A stretch of DNA of 64,000 nt from Acanthaster planci (taxonomy: Eukaryota > Echinodermata > Asteroidea > Valvatida > Acanthasteridae), in NCBI RefSeq assembly GCF_001949145.1, contig NW_019091426.1, positions 371,247-435,246 of the forward strand. The letters run 5' to 3'. The number at the start of each line of letters is the position of its first letter. Position 1 is the stretch's first letter. A program made the translations under genes and the position numbers. This document shows, one piece after another, positions 1-13,700 of the stretch. Under the pieces are notes generated by a model. It saw nothing but the letters and a program-made list of their open reading frames with translations. It did not search any database and had not been told where the DNA came from.

Positions 1-1198
1 ATGGGGCTCTGGGCTGCAATCCCTAGCAGTGTCAAGGAGCCCTTGGTTTCCTATCTAGAAATGGTCTTCCAACTTCCCTTTTATTTTCCACACACCTCAA
101 AGGAGTCAAAGGTAAGTTAAAATCTATAAAGAAGTTGCCTTAGCAGGCTTGAAACGAGTCTAGACAGGAGCACAGGAGTTTGTGCTGTCATACATGTAAA
201 AATTGTGGTATTCCCATTTTGTTTTGGTGGTGGGTGCATTTTCTGTAGTGAGTAGCTAACAGTGGCAAGGTCAGATTCTTTGTGAGTGACTAGCGGCAGC
301 GAATGACTCAATAGCATCAGATTGAGAAGGCTCATTCCTAGGCCCATTTTGTCTGTGCACACTAAAAATAGTTTCAAGTAAAAGAGTTGGAATGGTGAAG
401 AAATACAGTGGTTGAATCATTGCTTACAATGCCAGGTCAAATATTTAGTATCTTCGTTCGGGCTTCCATTGTCATGATAGTTTTGAAGTGTTGAATGGAA
501 AACTACTATTTCAACTTCAAGTCTGACCAATTTTACACAAATATTTTTTGGCCTGTCAGAAAACCTAAATAATTTCACAAGAAACAGTTCTATTCGAGGA
601 ATTCCAAGTAGGGTGAAATATTAATTGTTCATCAAAATTAAAATAAAAGATAGGGCTTGTGTTGTGTTTTTCAAACCCTTACATGAAACAACTAATTAGT
701 GTATGAAGAAATGGAAGTGTTCTCTTTTATGGGATGGACTTAGAGACATGAAAATACAGTAAGATTAAATACAAGATGATCGGGTTCTCAAGTGGCAGGT
801 TTGTTTGGTTTTGGTTTTTTTATACAGAACTCCCATAAATTTTGTTTTGGGTGGGGTTCATTTTAATTTAGTTTTGGAGTGCGAAAACAAAAAGGATTGA
901 TCATTATGCTGCAAATGCTGATATTTGAATTATTTCTACTTGTGCATGTACAAGCAAACAAGAAGGGCATTCCATATGTCATTTCCAGCAGTGCCCGTCG
1001 AAAACCCAGATATCAATTGTGTAAATCCCTACACCTCATGATCAGTGCTGCCCGACTTTTGGCTTCGATGACTCTTCCCAGAAATGTCAGTGGGACGTAC
1101 ATGTATTGCCCTCATTTCTCCTGAATGTACATTGTATCTAAAAAGTAATGGAGAAGAGAGGCACCCTTCAAATACAAGTTATAACAGAATACGAGAGA

Positions 1199-1352
1199 TT
1201 CACAATAGTGCACCACCAAGAGTTGGCAACACATTGGCCAATCAGAACGCGCGAAATTTGTCGACCCTTTCCAAATGCGCAATGGGTCGACAAATTCCGC
1301 GCATTGTGATTGGCCAACGTGTTGCAAACTCTTGGTGGCGCACCATTGTGAA
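1199..1352. mobile_element. Palindromic MITE, copy 1
   Basis: The two halves are near-perfect inverted repeats of about 70 bp: the left arm starts TTCACAATAGTGCACCACCA and the right arm ends with the complement of TTCACAATGGTGCGCCACCA. The arms meet near a GGGTCGAC/GTCGACCC core. A second copy sits at 26345-26500. The length, the lack of coding capacity and the long terminal inverted repeats fit a non-autonomous DNA transposon. I could not assign a superfamily because the target duplication is unclear. Confidence 0.85.
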
Positions 1353-1559
1353 ACATCTGTATTCATCCACTTCAAATGAAAGAAGGGTTTTACACAGCAG
1401 TTTTAGTGGAATCATTCCAATTGCTTCAAATTCAATACAGGATCTCATAAAATGCAGGCCTTAGTGCATGTACTCAAAGGAATGGTATATTTAGACAAGT
1501 GTTTGTTCAGAGTGAATCTTTAGCCATTGTAATAATTATTTAGCTCGAAAGTTATACAT

Positions 1560-4500
1560 GTACCAGTACAAGAACATCAGTCCTGTCATTACTTCAGCAC
1601 TGTACTCTGCACTGTACTCACTCAGTTGTGGTACACATGTACAGGTATGTACTTGTACATCACTGTACATGTACATTAGTAACCAGCCATGAGGTTCCCT
1701 TTTGAACCCTGAATATAACATGTAGATAGGGTTATTCTTTGGAAGATGTTGAATTTGACCCAGGGATTGATTACAGGGACATACCATGGGGCTGTATCTT
1801 TGATACCCCAATCTCTTTCCCTCATTTGTTAAAAAAGATATGTATTGAAACTAATAGGTACTAGTACTTGTTCCGATCCGTGTAAATAAAACATTCCGTC
1901 ATAGATCTAGATGACCAATCTCCCAAGGCACTCATAGTGTGCATATGTACTGGAATGCATACATGTACCATACAGGCTGGTAGTGCGTCGGGAACGTGAA
2001 GGGCATCGACCCCTGGCATTTGGCGTTATGGATTCTAACCATTCCCCAGCTGAGAAATAGATCTGGAGACGGATTCCTCATCCCGGAGTTCACATGCCAG
2101 TCTGTCATACAAGCAGTGTCTGTTGTCCAACAGGGTGCCGGGCCAAACTGAATGGAGACGTTGGGTGACCCATGCGTACTGTAGTTCAACTGTCGAGCCG
2201 CCAACTCTTAAAGGCAGTGTTCACAGTCTGAGTTGCTCAGATCTGGCCGTAACAGAAGTCAAGTAAATGATTAAATACCAAAAATGAAGTCTTTTGGAAG
2301 TCAAAATGGCTGCTGCATTGTAATAAACGAAGTGCTAGTTTATTCAGCATTAAAACTCCTCATTAAGAATACTGTGTCCCTGCAGATCGAATATTATCAG
2401 TCTGTTGCTGGTTGCTCTGGGGAATACCCATATACATGAACGGGTACATGAATGTACACGTACATGTATGTACTGTACATGTAGAGTTAATGACAGATGC
2501 ATTCTTTGTGCTCGTCTGACGGATTAATTTGAACGAGCAACTACATATAATATACGGTGTTGCGTACTGGTGTGGAAGTACTTGTTCATTCCACAGGAAA
2601 CAGTTCAATTATCACAAATACCCCGGTACCAGTAAAATGTCAGCTGCTATTTTTTCGTGTTCATGTATGTACATGTATATGTACATGTACATACCTGGTA
2701 CCTGTAATGTATATGCAGTTGATAATAACAGTGAAGTACGTGTGAACAGGTGTACTGTCTGGTACCTTTTAGGAAGTTGTTATATACATGTACATGTACA
2801 TGTATGTATACCAACATGGGGCTCAGAACAGCTGGGTAAGATTCTCACTGGAGAAATACGTGTAGGATCCATAATTGCAGTAATCGTCATGATTCACCGA
2901 TGCCATGTGACCTGTGGCCCACTGTATCACACCATAGAGCTACAAACCCATACAAGCTCTATGATCACACTGAACTGATACATGTGCACAAGACCCTGTA
3001 CACATGCCACTCGGATCTGCTATGGTTTTGTACTTTTTCGCCATGTCTACCCCCCAAAACTCTCCAGCAGATGGTTGGTATGTGAAAAACTAAGTACAAG
3101 TGTGGCACAATGTTTGGATCAATCTAACCTGAATGCATGTACGTTACTTGTACCTGTACTTGTACCTAAATGTTCATTAAGTACATGTACACCCATATGT
3201 GTGGGCCATTGTATTCAAATATCCAATAGAAGTTACATGTACCTGTCTGTGATATTCGGGTGAATCAGTTATTAGCTTTGTCTGCTATTTAGCCATTGGG
3301 GGAGGTTTTCCTGTGAATGTTAAAACCCAATAGCATCTGTATCATCCAGGCAGACATTGCATGTACAAAAAGTTAAAGAAATTTTGGTAGAGTCAAAATG
3401 TTAGTACATGTACCGTAGATCTGTGCCTAAGAAATTAGCTATTCCTTTCCCTTTCAAAGTGGGGTACAATATCGTCGTCGACATCATAATTTTTGTCTTG
3501 TTGAATGCAGATCTGATAAAAATTGCCGTGTGGTATCAAATGCATACACGTAGTCCACACAGACAGGGACTTTTACTGCAGGTTGACCCGTTGATGCGTT
3601 ACATAATTAATTTCGATAACTGTGAAAAACGTTCAAGACAAATATCACACCTGACACAGGGTAGAATTCAGACAGGATAATGGGAGATAACGGTTTATTC
3701 AAAGGATCCATTTGTGTGGATCAGGTGAATGTAAAAATTGTACCAAAATAGATGTATGTAGGTTGGACCTCTGTCAAATATTGAAATATCATTGACAGTC
3801 ATGCACCATGTATATTCACTGAATATACACTGCATTGTATATATATAAATATGAATAACAAACACTTTTCTCCGAAAAGCAGATTACATGTACCGGTATG
3901 TTTTTTTTTCAACTTGACAATTTATGACTTGTGCGCCCAGTGTGGCTTGTTACAGGTGTAACTTGTGTTGGTCATACATGTACATGTATGTTGCAACTTT
4001 AGTTTGATGTCAGCTGTTCCTGAAATTCCTGTTGTTGACTAACTTTTGCCCCTATAGATTCCTCCTGTACAACATGCAGGGGTCAGGAAAGAAGTTTACT
4101 AAGTTATAGGCACTCTTTGGGGGATTTTGCACTTGTTATCGAATTTGAGGGACCTTTGCACTTTTCTGGCCTTTACATGTACAGTGTGATTCCACATTTA
4201 TCCAGAATCATTGATGTTACAGATACGACTTGCATGCAAGCAGCAATTACTTTTCATTGACACTGGATGGGTCAACACGCATGTACATGTACTGTTGTAC
4301 AAATGCACATACGTGTACATGTAAGTGTGCACTAATACAAAAGCCAAAACTACAAAAATAAGTGGCTTTTTTGGATAACGCTGTGTTTACATTGTATTCT
4401 GTCTGAGAGAAGGTTGACTCTGTAACAACACCGAGGTGCTTGTGCCGTCAGGCGTACATGTACATATAGCGCTAATTACTTGTTTGTGCTCGAAGTGCCT

Positions 4501-6735
4501 GGTTTCACTGTGAAAAGACCGAAAGTCTGAACATTTAACAAAGCATTTGAAGCCATTGTCCACATCTGTAGTACATGTAGTTAACACTGAGACTGACATG
4601 TTTATGTACGAAATAGAACTCATTATTTTAGTGTACAAACTGTAGGTGTGTTGAAATATAGTTTTTACATCGTGCATGCCATGGAATTTGTACGTATGCA
4701 ATTTGTGCACGTTCATGTACATGTACATGTATGTTTTGTATGTAAACAGCTTACATGCAACATTTGGGTGTTTGCCTCATCATGTTGTGATGGACAGCAA
4801 CAACCGATGCAGGATCTCTGAATGGTACATTTTTAATTTGGCATATCCTCTTATCACATGTAATTTACACACTCAGCACCGTGTTCATTTCAGGATGCCT
4901 CCATGGATGCATAGACTACAATGATATATACATTTTCTTCGGTAAAATTAAGACCATGCATGACTTACGATTCAGTCCTCAAATTGTTTTTGAGTGGACT
5001 TTTCCGAAGAAATTGTGTAATCCAATGTGATAATTTTCCACAGTGACACTTACAAATGCCCACGCGGTGTACACTTGCAAGTACTGAAAAACATGATTGC
5101 AGTTGGAATGCATATATCCTCACAAATACGGGTAATGCTCATTGCGGTCAACAAGGTTCTTGAATGTTCTGGTATATATGAAACATGCACAGGTATGCAG
5201 TCCTCGCATGCGTTGAGGTTCTTCAGAGAGAGGTATCACACACTGTCAAGCTATAGTACTAGAGCTGTACACTTAAATCCTCGGAATCCAATTTGGTCAA
5301 TGTACTTCATTGCTACATGTACGTGTACACGATCCTTCTGGATGACACAGCACAGAATGAGTACACTTTAACCACAATGTTGGGAATGTTCTTCCTAAAG
5401 AGCAGTTGATTGATTGATTGTCATGGCATTGTGCCAAGCATTTTTGTGCGCGTTCTGGAAATGAAAAAAAAAAAGAGTTTCGAAGTTGACGTGTACTGTA
5501 TGTACATGTTCACGTGTACATACATGCAACAGTACATTTTATATTACGTGTACATGTACATGTAAGATTCAACAGTATAGCATTCTGGGATCTGCAAATT
5601 ATTGTGATTAATGTTCATAGAGAACCGGCGAAGGACACTACTCCTCCCAGATCCATTTATCTAGTGTCATCATATACCGGGGTAGTAATAAACGAGCACA
5701 GGTTGGTTTCACTTGCATCTCACTATACCGGTAGATATCACAAGGCTGTGTAAAACATACATGTGAATGTTTACAAGGACTTTGCTTCTAAAGAGCACGT
5801 TCAATTTCTTGTTTAATTTGCATGCAAATTACCCGGTAAGACAGGGTAAAACCTCGTCTTTCAGAAAGAAAATGCACTCTACGCATAGTGTACACTTCAT
5901 GTGCATACATGTATGTACATATACATGTACATACATACATACATACATGTACATACGCGTATGAAATGACTTCACAGTAGCATGCACCTGTGCAGTTCAT
6001 GCTATTTGCTTGTACAGGAGGTAAACACATTGCCTTGGTAAGCAACATGTATTGTGTGATGCAAAAAGTGACAGCGTGCAGCATAATTATCTTACATGTA
6101 GCAGCCTTGCATGCATAATTCGGTCCACGCCATGAATATGCATTACACGTGAACCTCCGATGGTTCAGCATCAGATGATTTCAGTCAGTGTGTGCACCTG
6201 TTTATCGTCGCAAGCTCGCTCGGTCTTCATGTATTAGTACATCTATTGCACGTTGTCAGAAATTTTGCATACGGCAGTCCAAAACAGTTTATAGTTTGTC
6301 GCACACCATTATAGTGCAATTTCAGTGCAAGAAAAGCCTGAGATGGCGACACAGGGAGCATCAAGCAGGAGTGCGAAGGAACACAACTTAGAGTCAAAAA
6401 CTGCTTGAGAAATGCAGATGAAATACATGTAGGAATTCCGTGTACCCACCACCACCTGCCTCTTTTCCCCCCTGCATGCGAATCTCCTTCCTTCCAGGAA
6501 GTTAAATAAAGCTTTTTTTTGTCAATCATTTTGCCGGCTTGATGAGGAAAGACCATACTTGTAATTTACAGGAAGCAATCACCGTAGGAAGTGTGCCCTT
6601 CCTCTTGATATTGATAACAGGGATTACCCCAGCAGGGACCCTAGCTCTTGTCTTGTTTGGTAGGGGCTGCCAACTACCGGTACATTTGGTTGGTCATGAC
6701 CCTACTTCAATTTTACGCTGTGACCACGTACATGT
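1560..6735. repeat. Dense ACATGT/GTAC microsatellite field
   Basis: Short self-complementary runs of TACATGTACATGTA type recur every few hundred bases, for example 2664-2693, 2783-2808, 4278-4322, 4711-4737, 5540-5565 and 5905-5957. The unit is palindromic, so both strands look alike and each run could form a small cruciform. Isolated runs occur elsewhere (9118-9151, 21475-21488, 49010-49035), but density is highest here. Confidence 0.85.
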
Positions 6736-7732
6736 ATAATAAGCTATTACCATCTCGTTGTTTCGATAATCTCCTTTTCCCTTCCCAACCTTTCTAGTAT
6801 TTCTCACGCATCGTCTTAGTTGTAATTTGAAAGTCTGAAATGACAAAAGCACTGAAGATCAGTGCACATAAACATATATTATTTTGTAATTGCTTTTCCC
6901 GAGTGTCTTTGACCAACTCTATCAAAGTCCAACTTTGCCTGTGCAGTCCATATTTCTTGCTAAAAACTCCACCACAGGCATGAATGCATTTGTTGATGGA
7001 CCTGTCATACAAAGTATACATGATGTCATTGGGACTGTTGCTGTTACAACATACATGTATGCTTCAAGCCTGCTGGACCAAGTCCATCATAAATCCGTCA
7101 ACATTTGGTCCCCTCAGGCCTTCTTGACTGAGTCCATCAAAATCCACCAAAGAGTGGAAATGGATTTTGATGGATTTGGGGAGGTTAGGGTAAAAAAGTT
7201 TCCAACTGTTCAATCAGGACCTTTTTTACAACATGATGTGTTTGTAGTTGTGTGATACATGATGTGAAATGAACTTTTTGAGGCCTATAAGAAAAGTACA
7301 GTACATTTTTAAAAATGAATCAATGCCATTGAATAAAATTGCCCTTGGTGGTACAGTGGAAATGATTTTTTTTTAATGAAATACAAATAATGGAAAGAAA
7401 AATTAAAATAATTACAATGAAGGTGCCAGGAAATTAATTATTCTTCAAGCCCTCCACAGTCAGTGCTGAAATAAAAGTTCCCAGGTGAAATAAAGGTTCT
7501 GCGTTGCTGGCATCTCCATCATGTCTCTGAGGCTGTTTTTGGATATTTTAATTTAGTTACAACCAATGCACAAAATGTTTCCTCAAGCCTATCCCACTGA
7601 TACAAAGCTCTTGCCCTCTGAGGATGCATTAAATACGTAACCTCTAGTCTGTCCGTCAATCGTAGCTCTGTGGTTGGTCAAGGTCAATTTCATTGGTCAT
7701 CCTTGAATAGGCTTTTGTTTGTCTTACAACAG

Positions 7733-7791
7733 ATACATGGGGATTGGTTTGTCAACAGAAGACTTTGTCAACAACATGAACAGACTTCCCG
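7733..7791 (+). CDS. RANBP9: RANBP9/10 exon a (SPRY)
   Basis: The first base completes a codon from an unseen upstream exon; then [19 protein letters not shown] and one base of a Gly codon. Acceptor ACAACAG, donor GTAAGA. Matches the SPRY strand YMGIGLS...MNRLPG of RANBP9. The insert between GLS and NNMNRLP is slightly longer than I recall from vertebrates. Confidence 0.95.
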
Positions 7792-10700
7792 GTAAGAGCT
7801 GAGTTTTTGGAGTTCTGTTTAAAACCATCATTCTTCTTGTACTGCCCTGAATGACCCTGTCAAACGTCCGGCCAGTCATTCATGCATTTTATGATATTAA
7901 CCAAGCTTTTTGTCACTGTCACACAAAAATTTGCCATTTCTCATTGGATCATTCCAAACCATCCCACATAGTTTCCTGTTTGATTTGTTTGTTACACTTA
8001 CTCCAGACAAGATTATCACTGTAGAACTGTTAAACTTTACCTTGTATTGCACCCAATTTCATCAGGGTGGGACAAGCATTCCTATGGTTACCACGGCGAC
8101 AACGGCCACACATTCAACTCAGCAGGGAACGGTCAGCCTTACGGGCCGACATTCACAACGGGGGACGTGGTTGGGTGCGGAGTCAACCTCATCGACAACA
8201 CCTGCTTCTACACCAAGAATGGAGTCAATCTGGGCGTGGCTTTCACAGATCTACCTGTGAGTGAGACAAGCCGTTTCTGCCCCCTCCCCCTCCTGTTCCC
8301 TTCCTGTCACCTAACCCAATCCTCTCTGTTGCCCTCGCTCTTCACTCTCATCCCCCCCCACGGTCTGGACCAAAGGTCTTTGACCCTCGATGGCTTTAGC
8401 TCAAGATGGAACAGATTGATTCGCTTGATATCTAAAGTGAAAGGGCCCATGAAATGTGGTTTTTATATGTTATCATTAAAAATTGTGTGTTTTTATTGGC
8501 TATCCAGAATGTAGAAGTTGTTGTTTTGTTTAATAAATGGGAGAAAATAATTTTTTGATGAAATGGCCACGTCCCCCAGAGGTATCTCATTAACATAGAA
8601 AATGTGCATATCTGTAATGTACATCTGAGAAGACATAAACTTCAGTCCAGTGTTTGGGTGAGTTTAGAGATCATGCTGACTAGATTTGTTGTCACTGTCT
8701 GCGGCAACATCTCTATAATTTAGATTGGACAAAGCTGCATAACTTTCCAACTGAAGCAAAATTTAGACGAATTTGGACATCCGTCAAAAGTCAGGCAGAC
8801 CAGAGCCAAATGGTCAGGATTGACAGCAAGCTCCAAACTAAGTAGTCTGCATTTCTAGCCACAGTGTTTTTTTCCGAACATGTACCACTCGTTTGGGATT
8901 AAATTTAAACGATTGCTGAAGTCACAGACGCCGCGCCCATGATCTTTGGGAAATCAAAAAGAACCCATGAACAAACAGGAAGAGGTACTTTCATGAAATG
9001 CGAATGACAAAGGATAAGAAATGCTTCCAAATCGACCGGGCTATTCCACTCACTCTTGTGTAATTACCCATTTGGTGGTCGCGTGCACATGCTTTTATGA
9101 GATGCACGGGCATCGTGTACATGGACATGTACATGTACCGGTACATGTATTTTACCTTCCAACAGTCTGCGAGCACGGAAATTGTGCATGTCCATGTTCC
9201 TCTCCCTTCCGGACGTACCCAGAGGGTACCTGACTATAATTGTCAGTCGCACATAATGCCATCATTTGTCGGGATTAACCACTTGCTGCCGGGGAGCCCA
9301 GTTTCGGGTACATTTTCTACATTTTCATTTGGGCTGCCTGAAATCGGACAAAAGAGCTGGGCCTTGTAATAAAAGACCATACTCGGAACAAACGACCAAG
9401 CTGCAGGGAGTTGCCAACGTTTTTTTCAGTTGACAATGGCGGAGGAAATCCGTCATGTTTTGAAAGATTATGCCACTGTTTGTGGCATTCAGCACAAGCG
9501 GATTGCCACCGGGGACAAAAGTGCTCCAGCGTTCCAGTGATGAGCGATGCAATACTGCTGCACACTAATCTGGCCCCTATTGAAATGACGTCAGCAATGC
9601 ACTGTGCCAGTTCCGGGAACAAAAGAAAATTACGTAACACCGCACAATCTGGGCTCTTTTTACCAGGCAGCAGGCCTGGCTGAAATACTTGGCATCAACA
9701 GATGTTGCCTGTCCGATTAGAGTAGCCACCAGACAGTCCTTCGTGTGGGTGTAAATATCCAATAAATGAAGTTATGATTTTTTAAAGAATTTTGAAAATG
9801 GAAAAATCTTAAAAATGCCCCAGTTTTACGTCATTCAACTTCAAATTAAACCCAGCAGCAAGAGGTTAAAACATTCATTTTAGGGGTCAGTAAAATTAAC
9901 CACAGCGATGGGAATTTTATCCATTTTTACATCCCTTATCATGCACTAGCATACTAGTGCACATTTTAAACAACAGTTTGTCCACAGAGGTCTTCCTGGA
10001 TCCTTTAAATTGAGGAACAGCCTGTTTCAAGTTAATTTATAGAGACACTGGAGTCAGAAAAGATTGACCTGCAAGTACCTTACGTAGCCCCACTCCTACA
10101 TGTGCATGCAGGCTTCACTTTTGTCTCACTGAAGTGTATAGAGCTGCACCATTTAATCAGTGAAGAGATTTTTCTCTCGAAGGGCAATCTGGGTTTTTTT
10201 CCATCCACGTGTCTTGATCCAATCACATCAGCCAGTGACTTGGCAAGCTGGCACAGAGTCAAATTGGCCAGTATCACGCTGAGCTGTGCTCACTGTTATG
10301 TCATGTTCCATTTTCATATCGAGGTCAATTGTTAATCTATTCAACGCATTCCGTGACAAATGAATATTCAACCGTACACTCAGAAGATGACTTCCCACCA
10401 AAAAAACCATCATTTCTGAAAGCACACCCGCTTTTGTTCTCGTTCGGAGTGGATAGGGAGACCCAGCTGTTACAGAAAAGTCATTATCATAACCTTTTGA
10501 ACCAGTAATAAAATTTATACCAATATCCCTCATTTGAGCCTATTGAAATGACGTCAGCAATGAGAAAAGTCATTATCATAACCTTTTGAACCAATAATAA
10601 AATTTATACCAATATCCCTCATTTGAGCCTTCACAATTGTCATGATAAGATCAGATGCTCTTCTTCAAAAAGTTTGAAATGAATTGATTGCCAAAAACAA

Positions 10701-13700
10701 AGCAAGCTCTGGAACTGGTCCACCAAGACCAATTATCAGTTTTCAGATTAAATTTAGACTGAACCTGAAGCACATGTAGGCCCACCCAAACTTTTTGACT
10801 GTGTGCCAAATTACTAGAATGTCTGAGCTGGCCAACCTTGAAGGCCCATTTTACGTTTTATCCTCCAGCTGCAGATGTTACACACAGGGTGAACAAACTT
10901 TCCTTGGGCAATTTGGCATTTGACAAAGTTTCAGCTGATTATTTCGTTACCTTTTGGACTGTCAGTGCAGAAATTACAGTTGAAAAATGCAGAATATTAC
11001 TTACATTGTAAGGTGTTTGCAGGTATTGCTTCTAACTCAAAATATTATCTTTTGGGATATGTTATGAGAAATAAAATGCTGTTCTTCATGCTTTGGGTAA
11101 TGTAAACTTGAGTCATTGAAAAAAGTTTATCTCTAATAGTTTCTGAATTGCTTATATTTTTTTCAGAGTAATCTCTATCCCACAGTGGGCCTGCAGACTC
11201 CCGGAGAGATTGTGGATACAAATTTTGGGCAGAATCCATTTGTCTTCAATATAGATGACCTCATGCAGGTAAAGCATTCCTACATGCTGTGTACAGACTT
11301 TGCCTATTGCAAGAAGGTATTACCATACCTCATTCATATTCATGATCGAGGGCCAGATTCTCACTCTTCCATTCGCAATCATGTTCCGGTTTTTTGCTGT
11401 GCACCAGGCCCATAGGTGAGGATCCACACTGTTCCCATGGAGCAGTTTTGGAACTGTCATCTGGGTGAAGTACGCACCTGTAGGACTCACCCTAGCAACA
11501 TACAAAAAGATGGCGCTGGCAGCACTCGTTCATGTTGATCTTTGTGTTAATTGATTTTTGAAATTGTAATGGGCAACTGTATTCATGTACGTATGAGATA
11601 TGCTCCAACAAATATAACATTGTTTAGTTCGGGCGGATGGTCAGTGGTCACTTCCCTCAATATTGGAAGCCGACCAACTAGTGTGAGGCAAAGCCAATGG
11701 ATGCAGTTTTGTCAACTTCCAATACATGTACATGTACCTCAAAGATACTAACATCGACTATCCACCCTCAAACCATGTTATATTTTGTGCACCGTGTCGC
11801 CTGGCCACAAGAGCGGAGGAAGAAAACATTGTGTGCATTAGCCGGTGTGAACTCGATGGTCGCTGCGGAGGACCAATTTTCATCTGAATGCACGCACAAA
11901 ACCGCAGCATCAGCAGAGGTCCATTTTGTTTAGCTGTTAATAAATATTTGCTGAGTTGAGAAAAAAAAATGCTCACCAAGAACAGGTTATCAGCCTCAAT
12001 GTTGTGCATTGAGTGACTGATTCTAAACTGGTTTTCGCTTAGCATCTAAATTAGGCATTTTTGCAGCAAATTTACCTGCTAAGCACAGACCAGTTGAGAC
12101 TTGAAAGATGCAAATCTCGGGAAGTTTTGTCTGACAGCCTGTCTCTCCTGAGCAGTATTTTATATTGTTGTTTATTTTGCTTGGCAAATGTTGGTGCTGA
12201 AAGCTCCAATTAATTTCCCCAGTAACAGTTGGCTGTTTTTATACGCTTAAAAATGATTTCATATTCCATAAGGCTACTGTTTAAAAGTTGTGACTGTTGC
12301 TGAAACAACAGTAGTGCCTATGGAAAGCCACTATGCAGCCGTTAGAATTGTAGCCACATTCTGTGTACACGTACATGTATTAATCCTGGCCGTAGCCAGT
12401 TGATTAAGAGATGGCGTCAGTGTGAATTTCTTTCCGCTGCCAAACCTTTGGCTTCAACTTCATTTCTATCCACTGTCTTGAGTACAGTTGTCATTAGCAC
12501 AGGGAGGCTTAAAAGGTCCATGTGCTAGTACGTCTGGACCTCAAACCATTGTTTATAACCTTGAACGCATTGCCTGTTTTATGTCTGTCTCTACTTTCTG
12601 CTGGTTGGACTGTTCACATTAAATGACTGGGTAACCATTACCTCTAGCAGCCCTCAATTCTCTAGCCAGTGAAGGATTTAGGATAGGGTTATTGTAATCT
12701 GCCATACTTGCATGCTAAAGGTGTGACAACTTTAGACTGAGTGTACAACATGCCAAGTCTTTCATGGCCATTCCTATTCATGGATGATCACACGTAGGAC
12801 AGACCCCGTTGAAGCACTTAGGCTCCATGAGTATGGTAGAAGATTGCAAAGCAAAACAAACAAAAAGCACCTGCTCACTTTGCTCATTAGCTACATGTAG
12901 TATGAACAAGTGCATCCCAGATGGACGGGTAGTTTCAAATGGAACAGATGCTATTGAACATTTTGTCCTTATTTTGTTGAAGGGATTAGCAGAAATTTTT
13001 TCTCTGCCAAACGTATGCAGTATTCTTGTACAACATATACATTCATTACTGATGGACTGTCCATGTGCTTTACACCATCTTCTCGAGCCCGTTAACATTC
13101 AGAAAGCCATGTCAGCTGTCTGAGTCATACACTTTTCAAATGCAGCCACTCCAGGCAAAAAAACCCAAGCTAAATAAACGTGTGTGCCGTGACATTTACA
13201 CCCTGGGATGGGGAGAGGCAAGTAGGAGTACAGTCACTCACCAAAGTTCCTGAAGCGTAAACAGCCACTGAATTCGAACTCCCCACCCTGTGATTGAGAG
13301 TTACCTGCCAAACGGTATTAAACCCTTCCCTCCCACCACCAGTCCCAATCAGTGCACTTTGCATGGGGTATCGGCTGCTAACTTGCTTAGCAAATTTCTG
13401 TGCTTGGCAGATTTATCTACTTCCCAGTAGCAGGACCCCTGATGTTTCCAAGCTCCTCGTACATGTGGTGAGGTTTTGGCATATTCAGTAGGCAGTATTT
13501 TCAGTGGACAGGTCCCCAGGAGTTGAGAATTCTGAGATGCCCTCGAATTGTCCTCGAAATGTGATTGACTAGTTGCGTGAAATACATGTAGGACCTAGTT
13601 GCTCAAGGAACTGTGTTGCTCTTGTCAGTTTGGTGCTCTGCCAGACTTTCAATTTTTTTTAATGTTGTATTGGCTCGCAGGAAATGCGGATGAAGACATG

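Larger units (their letters stand above)
1..7732. other. Non-coding stretch, probably RANBP upstream intron or flank
   Basis: No exon of a recognisable family was found on either strand. The first visible RANBP exon starts with one base that completes a codon, so at least one coding exon lies upstream, and none of the expected SPRY residues (a YYFEV-type motif) could be found here. The stretch is AT-rich and crowded with short ACATGT/GTAC repeats, which create spurious open frames full of Met-Tyr and Cys-Thr. A palindromic element lies at 1199-1352 and a small hairpin near 7137-7177. I cannot tell whether the 5' exons lie before position 1 or are too short for me to recognise. Confidence 0.6.
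8257..11166 (+). other. RANBP intron between exons b and c
   Basis: Large intron with no coding signal. It holds an ACATGT run near 9118-9151, a truncated TTAA-flanked element at 9279-9690 and a 68-bp direct duplication at 10474-10630. Confidence 0.8.

Noticed and set aside
1-113. ATG-starting frame ending at an AAG|GTAAGT donor-like site at the window start
   Set aside because: The 37-residue reading matches no family I know and no acceptor or start context can be judged; a chance frame is likelier.
2529-2978. 149-residue frame with repeated Met-Tyr and Val-His runs
   Set aside because: Created by translation of ACATGT repeats; no splice or homology support.
8047-8514. 155-residue frame starting with SPRY residues
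   Set aside because: Only 8066-8256 is exon; the remainder reads through the GTGAGT donor into intron.
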